From NCBI RefSeq assembly GCF_000315625.1, contig NW_005434593.1, positions 351,954 through 404,896 of the forward strand: a stretch of DNA of 52,943 nt, read 5' to 3'. The stretch is from Guillardia theta CCMP2712 (lineage: Eukaryota; Cryptophyceae; Pyrenomonadales; Geminigeraceae). A model generated the notes under the pieces. That model was given only the letters and a program-made list of their open reading frames with translations, was not told where the DNA came from and searched no databases. Shown here piece by piece: positions 40,131 to 50,600 of this stretch (positions are counted from its first letter, which is position 1; every line of letters begins with the position of its first letter). The position numbers were made by a program, and so were the translations under genes.

Positions 40131-40930
40131 GAGTATAGTGACGATCGGACACTGAGGAGCCCGGGGCCCGGCACCGGCGGCGGCCCGCCATCCCAGTGGG
40201 CCGCCGCAATCATTTGATCCGCCCGGATCATCCTGATCGGATTGACAGGCTCTGAACCGGCGGTGTTCAGTGCGCGGGCGGGCCGTCACGGCGTGACCGG
40301 GCCACCGTGCCGTAGCCACCGAGACATTGGGCCGGTGGAGGCCCGGCCAGCACCGTGCGGCCGCCCGGGATGTGCGTGACTCCGAGGTGAAACCGGCCCT
40401 CACTGGGAGTCAGCTAGTAAGCCGCATGGCATCTTGAAGCATCCGATCGGAGAACGGCGACTAGGCCCTTCCAGCGCGCCGGGCCGGCGGCTCAGTATCG
40501 CACAGGCTGGTATGCCGCAGTGCTGTGTCACGCGCAGTGTGGCAGCCGATGGCAGCGAAGTCGGACTGACCGGATGCGTTTGCAAGTCAGATCACCTGAG
40601 ACGTCAGCCGTCTTGCGAGGCCGAGAGACCATCCAGCGCTGCCGTTTCCTTGCCAAGTTCGCCGAGCCTCGGATCCGCCAGCCACCACAGACCGGACCCG
40701 ACCCGGTGTGGCCGTCCTAGCAGAATTTGACTCGGTTTTTCATGTTTTTTTGTGGCTTAGTACCCCACCCCCAAGTGTCGTCACCCTACTACCCCTAGCA
40801 GTTCTCTTACTACCCCCTAGGCCTGATGTGTAACCGACTGTTTCTATCTTGCACTGAAAGCTTCTTCCCCACCCCCACTACCCTCGCTACACTTTTGGTC
40901 CACCCCACCCTCTTGCTACCACCCCTGCAC
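40131..40930. other. GC-rich island followed by C-rich CCCCACC patch
   Basis: Bases 40134-40725 repeat the texture of the islands at 1-480 and 3341-3890 (CCCGGGCC, CCGGCC, GATCGGA words). Bases 40750-40930 switch to TACCCCACCCCC vocabulary like the 9.6-10.7 kb tract. The same pairing of GC island next to G/C-strand-biased tract occurs at 3.3-6.0 kb. No protein family found. Confidence 0.5.
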
Positions 40931-40989
40931 CTGTTGTCGAGAGCGGGAGAAATGGAGGGAAATGTGTAGAAATGAAAATACAGGATGGA

Positions 40990-41500
40990 TGAGTGTGAGA
41001 GCCTGAGAGGAGGAAGAGGGATAGAGAGGGGGGTAGAGGGATAGAGGGATAGAGGGATAGTGAGGGGGGTAGAGGGATAGAGGGATAGAAAGGGGAATAG
41101 AGGGATAGAGGGATAGAGAGGGGGATAGAGGGATAGAGGGATAGAGAGGGGGATAGAGGGATAGAGGGATAGAAAGGGGAATAGAGGGATCGAGGGATAG
41201 AAAGGGGAATAGAGGGATAGATACTAGTGGTATAGAGGGATAGAGAGAGGGACAGAGGTAGGGATCGAGGGATAGAGGGATAGTGAGGGGGATAGAGGGA
41301 TAGAGGGATAGAAAGGGGAAAAGAGGGATAGAGGGATAGTGAGGGGGTCAGAGGGATAGAGGGATAGAGAGGGGAAAAGAGGGATCGAGGGATCGAGGGA
41401 TAGAGAGGGGAATAGAGGGATAGATACTAGTGGAATAGAGGGATAGAGAAAGGGACAGAGGTAGGGATCGAGGGATTGAAGAAAGAGGGATAAGGGGACA
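40990..41500. repeat. GAGGGATA satellite with a ~203-bp higher-order unit
   Basis: The basic word GAGGGATA is repeated dozens of times, with AGAGGGGG spacers. The marker ATACTAGTGG occurs at 41221 and 41424, each followed by the same order of variants, indicating a higher-order repeat of 203 bp. The array ends about 170 bp upstream of the IPT gene start. Confidence 0.85.
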
Positions 41501-41669
41501 GAGAGAACAAGGGGTTGGGCGGCTTAAATGATGCTCTCGATGAGACGGAGACGCAGATAAGGTCTGCTCTGAGACGTGGTACTGACTTCAATGTGCAGAT
41601 TGGATTCATTTCATGGTTATACCAGGAATTCGATCTGTAGAGACGTGATTTGTACAACTACATCTAGAA

Positions 41670-44600
41670 ATGGGGCGAATCGCCCACATTTTGTTGGAGG
41701 CTCTTGTTCTACTACTGCTCAACAGCACAGACTCTGCAATAGTGATCTCTTCCATTTATCCTCCAAGAGGACCAGAAAACGGAGGCACTACTGTAACATT
41801 GGAGGTCTTCTTGTCTTTGGTAGCAATAATGACGAAATGACCAATTACGTAGGGCGATGGGTTTGTGGAGGGAACAACCTTCTGTCAATTCGGGAATTCT
41901 GTGCCCACATCAGCCTCGTTTCTGAACACCAACAAAGTACTTTGCATTTCTCCTGCAAGTCTAGAAGGAGGAAAAGTGGTAGATGTTGGGATTTCAGTTG
42001 ACTCTGGCAGGGCTTTAGGTCAGATTCAGGCATACGTTACACTTATCAACCATCAGGTAATTCATTGACTAGTCGAAAGATTCTGACTGGTTGCATTCTA
42101 GCAAGTATCTCCTCATTCCTTCCGAGTGTTGGACCTTTAACTGGATCTACTGAAGTGACGCTGAGGGGTACAAATTTTTTCAACGCTCCTGGAATTTCTT
42201 GCGATTTTTTTGCGATTGGAGCAGTGCCTGCATGGTGGATTTCAAGTTCCCTTGTGGTTTGTTTATCGCCACCGTCATCAGAACCCGTGGTGCAAGTTGA
42301 GTTCAGTAACAACGGAGTAGACTACACAGACAATGGGTTGAAATTTCACTACTCCCTTTCTGCTCTCCCACTGAGCTTGATTCCAAGTATCGGATTGAAA
42401 GAAGGAAATTTCTTTATCAGCGTTGTTGGGAATAATTTTGTAAATTTCACCACATTTCGCTGTAGGATAGATGGAACATATGTGATCTCGTCAGTTTTCA
42501 ATGAATCCCTGGCTTTGGCAAAATTGCCTCCCAGGACTCGCCTGGATTCGCTTGCTTCCATGAATGCATATGAAGGACCCGATTGCGTTCGCCTGGATTG
42601 CTCAAACAACAATGTTGAATTTCTACCTCAAGATGGTTTGTCATTTTGTTACTTCGGTAGGCCTCCAAACATTTCAAGAAGTTTCCTGACCATCTTGAAC
42701 AGATGCTGTACAGATCTCGAAAATCCAACCTTCTGGAGGTCCAGTTGCTGGTGGAACAGAATTGAGCATCGTTGGCAGTTTCTATACCATGGGAAACACC
42801 AAGTACAGTTGTTCGTTTAACTTGACACACATCAGCGAAGCCACGATTTCGTCATCTTCTTTGATTTCGTGTCTGAGCCCAGTACTGGATGAAGGACTTT
42901 ACAAGATCGATATCCTTCTAGACCAGTTGCTGATATCAAAAATCGGGGTTGCAACTTACTATAAAGCCTACGGTAGTACACTCGATGCTTGAAAATTGAT
43001 TGATGCTTTATGCAGGCAATATTTTGATATTCTTCTTTTCACCACAATCTGCACCTGAGTTAGGCGGAAGTTCTGTATCGGTGACAGGATTGAACTTTCA
43101 AGACAGCCCATCGCTGGTTTGCAGATTTGGCGAAACAGACAGCAATTCAACTACCTTTGTTTCGAGTACTTTGTGCGAAGTTTTTATTTGTCCATTTGAC
43201 TTCCTCTGATTGATTGTGCATCAGGATACTCTGTTTGACTCCATACAACTTCGGGTCTGTCAAGCTATACGTGTCAGTAAGTACATCTATTTCTCAGATT
43301 TCGGCCCCGATAATGTTGCTTTGTGATAGAATAACAACGTGGATTTTGCTTCAAGCACCTCACCATTTGAATTTCAAGGTGCTGCACCTTGATATGCATT
43401 GAGAGATATCTGAATTCAACATTGCAGCGTCACCTGTCATCACGGGACTGCTTCCTTCAGCTGGTTATACCATGAACCAAATTTATGCAGTTACCATTGT
43501 TGGACGGAACTTCTTGCAAGGACAGAGACTTTCGTGCGTTCTCAATCGAGAAAATTTGTTTGTTGAGGCAAAGTTCATAAGTTCATTGCTTATTCAATGT
43601 GCATTTCAACTCATGAGAGAAGAGCAATCCTCGCTATATTTTTCATTGGATATTGATGGATTTTATGTTCGAAATGACATACCGTTCCTTCTCGTTTCAA
43701 GGCCAAAATTGTATAACGTTTTCCCCACAATTAGCGGATCGGATGGAGGCAATCTTGTTGCAATATTCATGTATCCATTGTTGGATCAGGGATATCAATG
43801 CGTTTTTGATGAAAATATCTCTTCTGCAGCATCGATACTTACGAGCTCTAGTCTGAACTGTATCACACCACAGGTTTACCCAAGCCGTGTAACGCTATTT
43901 GTTGCATTAGTCGAAAACTTGCAGCCACTTGTGGATAAGTGGGAGTTCCTGTTTTTGTCACCATTGCGTTGCTTGAATTTCACTTTTTCAAAGGATGACG
44001 TATCTTTGCAAGTCTTTGGAAATGGATTCTATTTCTCGGATGACCTGTCTTGTAAGCTTTCTTCAGGACAAATCATAAGAGCGAGCTGGTACAGCTCTAC
44101 AAAGATATCATGTGTTTCCCGAGCCATAATTGGACAAGAAACGAGCATGGCAGTGAGCAACAATGGTCAAGATTTTGTGACGTGTTCCTCGACAATCGCT
44201 GAGCAACCTTTTCAATCCTTCAACATAACTATATTTCCGACGAAAGGGCCTCTGCTTGGAGGGACTTATGTACACGTGTACGGTCTTGCCTTCTTGACTT
44301 CGATAGAGCTTGCATGTTCATTTTGTACATCACTCTCACAGGCATCTAGCTCTGCATGTATCAGTCCAAGTATGGACAAGGAGATGGATTGTGATGTTCA
44401 GATATTTGTGAATGGCATCATGCAGCAACATATGCCTATCACATTTCGATATCAGAATTCCTCGGGCTTGCTTTTAATAGAACCATCGGCGGGTCCCATC
44501 AACGGTGGAACTGTAGTGCATGTGCGGTCAGTGGAGATTGACAGCAATCCTTTCTTGTGCTCGTTTGGAAAGCTGAAAGTTAAATCGTTCATGGTTACTT

Positions 44601-47600
44601 CGACGCATTTCAAATGTGCAACTCCTCCCAACAAAGCAGGCCTCTCGCCATTTTCGTTGTACTTCCCTTCAACTTCATTTCAAATGGGCAGCCCATTGAA
44701 TTCGTTCATGTTCTACACCTCCCTTGATGGATTTGAACTCTCCGTGTCATCTGGTTATATCAACACCATCAATTTGGTAATAATCACAGGAAATTTCCAA
44801 TATTTTGGCGAAGAAATTCTTTGTAGATTTGGTTTTTCTGTGGTTCGTGCAACGATCTTGACTTTCACATCAATATCCTGTGGTGCATTTTCGAATGCGT
44901 TAGGGACTGTATACGTAGATGTTGCTTTGAATGGAGTTGATTTTTCTGACGTACATCGATCATTCACATGGATCGCTCCTGTAATTTGTCAAAGTATACA
45001 GCCCACTTTTGCATTCACAGAAAGCAGGTCTTCCATCACGGTCTATGGACAAAATTTCAGGAATTCTCAGGATTTGTCTTGTGGATTTTCTGATTTCACT
45101 GTGCAGACAAATTTTCAAACATCTTCTGTGATTACATGCTCGCTTTGGTTATTCGATAGCCAAATCACAGAGGTCAATGTAGTTGACAATGCTACAGGTC
45201 AAACAGCTTTTTGTGGCCTTATTTCTATATTTCCAAGTTTCTTTTCGATCCATCCTTCTATTGGGCCTATTGTTGGATCATCATTAGTCACGTTGGAATC
45301 TTTGTTGAAGCCCTTTGCACAACATATAACATGCTCATGGGAGTTTAACAGTACGACCAATTGCCAGACGCCTGCAGTCCTACATACCTCGGATTCTGAA
45401 TCTTTCTCAAGTGAAAGGGTTACTTGCCGAACCCCGTTTTCTGGAATGTCTGCTCAAACAAGGTTGCTGATTTACTTCCAATACCCCAAAATCCTGTTGC
45501 AAGCATTCACTTATGAATTTGAGCAGCTTGCAACGATAAATGCAGTGCAACCATCTTCGTTGAGAATGGGAATTCAGATTGTCACGGTAGTTGGAATGCA
45601 CTTTAGGTCAAACCCTCACCTTGTCTGCAACATCAATAGTCATATTTCTCGGCCCCTGTGGTTGTCATCAACAAAACTTTTGTGTACAGTGAATGTAGGG
45701 AATGATGCACAATTTTCACTCGCGGTATCTAATAATCAGGCCGATTTCAGTAATGAGATTTGGTTGTTCTCGTCGAAGTCCCTTGCCATCGCCACGGTTT
45801 ATCCCAGCTACGGTCCCCTTCTTGGCGGGACATGGATCACCATAAGCGGAGGTGGCTGGGCGAGTGACGATAGGATTTCTTGCGAGTTTGGTTCCCTTGT
45901 GTCGAGTGCTGAACAGGTTCGCTCTGCTTCCCAGGCGACTATGGCTTGCCGCGTGCCAGGCTTTCTTTCAAACGAGGTATCGCCTTCGGAGAAGCTTGTA
46001 GAGCTCCGAGTGACTGCTCAAGGAGCAGGAGGTATACGAGTGGGGTATGCGAATTTCATGTATAGAGCCCCTGGTAGAATCATGTCAGTAGAGCCCACCA
46101 CGGGGAGTTATCAAGGAGGCGAGACGCTGACAATCTATGGGGAGTTTTTCCCTATGGCGTCAACAGTGACTTGCAACTTCACAACCACAGGGGAGGATAA
46201 TGCAACAGGAGTGCAGAGTACGTCGAGTCAGGGAGTTTGGCGGTCATCGAGCATGGTTTACTGCGTCAGTCCAGCAGCTCAAGTTGGCGCGACAAAAACC
46301 GAGCTGTATGTGAACTTTGATAACTTTTGGTCAATTCGCTCCCCTAGCTTTGTTTACCACCTCAGCCCACCTGGACTGATACGGGCATTGTCATTTGTCG
46401 AAAACAACATTACTACAAAAAGACTCATAATTCTTGGCTCAGAGTTTTTACAGAATCACGGGTTATGCTACATTGAAACGCATAGAGCACCATGTCAGAG
46501 AATGTCAAGCACTATGATGCAGTGCTTTACTAAGCACATTTCTCTATCCAATTTTTCAATCAAGATTTCCTACAACGAGAAGGATTTCAGTAATGAGATT
46601 TGGTTGTTCTCGTCGAAGTCCCTTGCCATCGCCACGGTTTATCCCAGCTACGGTCCCCTTCTTGGCGGGACATGGATCACCATAAGCGGAGGTGGCTGGG
46701 CGAGTGACGATAGGATTTCTTGCGAGTTTGGTTCCCTTGTGTCGAGTGCTGAACAGGTTCGCTCTGCTTCCCAGGCGACTATGGCTTGCCGCGTGCCAGG
46801 CTTTCTTTCAAACGAGGTATCGCCTTCGGAGAAGCTTGTAGAGCTCCGAGTGACTGCTCAAGGAGCAGGAGGTATACGAGTGGGGTATGCGAATTTCATG
46901 TATAGAGCCCCTGGTAGAATCATGTCAGTAGAGCCCACCACGGGGAGTTATCAAGGAGGCGAGACGCTGACAATCTATGGGGAGTTTCTCCCTATGGCGT
47001 CAACAGTGACTTGCAACTTCACAACCACAGGGGAGGATAATGCAACAGGAGTGCAGAGTACGTCGAGTCAGGGAGTTTGGCGGTCATCGAGCATGGTTTA
47101 CTGCGTCAGTCCAGCAGCTCAAGTCAGTTGCACTGATCTGATCGTCGAGTTGAGCTTTGATTTGCAATTTCAAGTGAGCTCCGCTATGCACTACTGTGTT
47201 TACTCTCGATGGATTGAACACGTATTTGCCTCGCATCTGAATCAGAATCCCCTGATTTCAGTGACGATCATCGGGGTCGGATTTAGGGATGGTGACTCTG
47301 TATTGATCGGGAATCATCTAATCCAAAGGATTCCACAAAGAAGTTCCCGATCTATAGTTCTTGATGATTTGAGTATTCCAACTCTGGAATTTTTGAAACA
47401 TACAAATTTGTGCATTTCTGATAATACTTCGCTCTGCTTGTCGAATTCACGCTCATTTTCTTTGAAGGGTTTTACTCGTGCTTGGTCGGTCAGCCCCAAC
47501 GAGATTTGCTCGTTTGGTGGAACAGTCATCTCCATGCAAACAGATTTTGCGAATTCCAAGAATCAGATTGTCTGCATCTTCGACAATATTCTTGTCGATG

Positions 47601-50600
47601 CCAAACGAGTCAATGCAACTTTGTTTGAGTGTATCTCTCCGCCTATTTCTCAGGGTATTGACTTTGTCCTGTTTAGAATTCTAGACTTGCAGTCACATCT
47701 GGCTCAGACTCAAGTTACAATGTCAGTTTATTCAAAAGATAACTACACAATTGTTTTTGAAGAAGTTAGGAGAGATGGCTTGAATCTTCGCTTGAAAGTG
47801 AGCAATTTGATCTTGGGAAAATCAACTTGTCAATGCATTTTTAAAGATCAAGAAAGTGCTATGCTTCTCAAACAAGATTCGGCAAAGGTCACATCTGAGT
47901 TACTCGAGTGCGAGATACCATGTATCAATGCAAAGGTACTCAAGTTCAACGTTCGTTGTGGCTGCAGTTTCTCTGACACTCACGTCCTTGCTCTGCCTAT
48001 TGTCCTGAAATTGTTTGCTTCCAGCAGCGTGGCTTGGAACAATACTGCCATCAACATCATTGGAGATAATTTTCTGCCTCAAGACGTTCAGCTTCTGTAT
48101 GGAAAGAAGACTGTCCAAGGACTGTATTTGTCGTCCACTCATTTGCGCCTGCAAACTCGCAGTCGGGATCGTGGAACCGTATGGATTTCTCTGAGCTTTT
48201 GCTCCCTCATGGGCGGGTCACTCTCGTTTCACAGCGAACCTTCAGTCCTGCATATTCGACCTTCTGTTGGCCCAGTCAATGGTGGAACAAATGTCACCGT
48301 CGCAGTCTCTAAAACAGATCTCCAATTTTCCTGTGTTTTTGGGGAACGCATAGTTGAGGCTCACTACATCACTTCATCTTCGGTGTATTGTGTTTCCCCG
48401 TCGTTTGAGACTCCGATTCGCGTGCCTGTGTCGTATGGTAACCCTCATAGCCTTGATAAATCTGCGACAACATCTGCCTATTTCATTTTTCAAGTTGATG
48501 ACAGGATAATTGGTATACAGCCTTCCGCGGGACCATTCGAAAATCCGACAAGTGTATTGATCAATTTGAAAGGAAGTAGTATCTGGGAAAAAGGATCAAT
48601 TCATTGCTTCTGCAATGCAAAGCAGCATTCTGTGGGTAAGCTCTTGTCATCGTCACAAATTTCATGCACTTTCTTTGCAATGGATATGCAAGAGCCGGCC
48701 CTAATTTCTGTCACAAGTGAATATGTGAGGACGATTGACCCTATACTGTACTATCATGAAGATATACCTCGCATCATATCAGTAACTTACAAATTTGCTC
48801 TGAATGGAATGAAAAATGTTTATTTCATTCAAGGATATGGATTTACCAAAAGTTCCCTCTCGCCCACTTGCAAGATTGGTTCTAGCTTGTTATCAAGAGC
48901 ACTGTGGATTTCACATCAAAAGATGTTGTGCATGATGGATAATCAAGTATTCAGCAAATACAAACAAGGCAATTACACAATTCGTGTCAGCAACAACGGA
49001 ATACATTACTCAAATTCCTTCAAAATACTCCAGGTGATGGAAACCTTCATTGCAAACAGCCTTCAGCCAACATGGGGCATAGCCGGGGGCGGGGCGACAG
49101 TGGTGACGGTATGGGGAGCTTTGATAGGGGAGGCAGGCAGGGGAGTGGTGTGCAAGTTCGGAGAGAAGGGAAGGCCTACGGAAGGGCAGGGGGTAGGCTC
49201 GTCAGGAGTAGTCTGCGAGGCGCCCGGACAGCAGGAGCAGCGGGCCAGCTTGTACTTGTCCACGGACGGGGGTCTGACTTTCGAAGACAGCGGACGAGTG
49301 TTTGAGTACATCCAAGCGGGGACGATCATACGGCTAGAGCCTTGCGAGGGGCCGGTATCAGGAGGCACACGCGTGAGGGTGATCGGGTCAGGGATGATGG
49401 GGGGAGAAGGGCTTGGGTGCCGTTTCGGAGGCGTGGGAGGACGAGAGGGGAGGGCGCGTTGGGAGTCGAGCAGCGTTGTGAGCTGCATCGCGCCAGAGCA
49501 CACAGGGGAGGAGGCAGTGGAAGTGTCAATAACGAGGGACGGGCAAGGGACGGCGACGACGGGAGGGGCCGGGTATAGGTACAGTACGTGGCCGGAGGTG
49601 ACGGGGGTGTATCCGAGTCAAGGACCGACGCGAGGAGGGTTTGTGGTCAGGGTAGCGATGGACGGGGTACAAGGGAAAGGAGGACGGTGGGAGGCGGCCT
49701 GGTGTCGGATAAGAGAGGGGGAGGAGTGGCTAGGAACGACGGCGTCAGAGGGGTCGAGGATCGAGTGCGTGATGCCAGCACATGGGAGAGGGAACGCATC
49801 GCTGGAGGTCAGCCTCAACGGGCAGGACTGGTCCACGGGAGGGCGGGTCGAGTACAGAGAGCCGCGGTGCGAGGTGGTAAGGGTAGAGCCGTCGCTGGGG
49901 CCAGAGAGGGGCGGTACGGTAGTGGAGGTCAGGGTGAGAGGTTGGGCGACAGCAGGAGGGTCAGGGGGAGGGTCAGCGGTCTGCATGTACGACGGGGAGG
50001 CAGGGGTGGAGGGGACGGTTGTCGGAGGGGGAGTAGTACGATGCAAGACGCCCGGGGCAAGACGGGGAGGGGGAAGCGAGCCAGGGCGGGAGGTCGAGGT
50101 GAGCGTCGAGGCAGTAGGCACAGAGGGCCGGTGCAGCGGAGGAAGGTACATGTACTACGGGGGGGTAGAGGTAACGGGGGTGAGGCCTTCGATCGTTACA
50201 GCGGGGACGGGGACGGCGCTGACGGTAGTAGGAAGAGGCTTCTTGATCGGGGCGGAGGGACGTTGCAAGTACTGGGACATGAGGAGCGGGGGCGGGCTGA
50301 GCTGGGAGGAGGCGATAGGAGTAGGGATCACGTCAAGCATGGTGCGGTGCGGGAGCATAGAGACCGGGGGCCCAGGGATGCATGGAGCGAAGGAAGTGGA
50401 CGTGAGCATCAACGGAGTAGACTACACGGGGGCTGGGGCAGAGGTGCTGTACGAGGCTGCAGCGACGCTGACGGGCATCATCCCGAGCAGGGGGCCGGCA
50501 GACGGGGGCGGGAGCATAACGCTGATAGGGGCGGGGCTGAGCAAGTATACGGTGGAAGGGGCGCGATGCCGGGTAGGAGCTCAAGACGCAGGGTACGCGA

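Noticed and set aside
40990-41500. CRISPR or telomere array
   Set aside because: Eight-base purine units without unique spacers. The unit is not a known telomere repeat and the array is interstitial.
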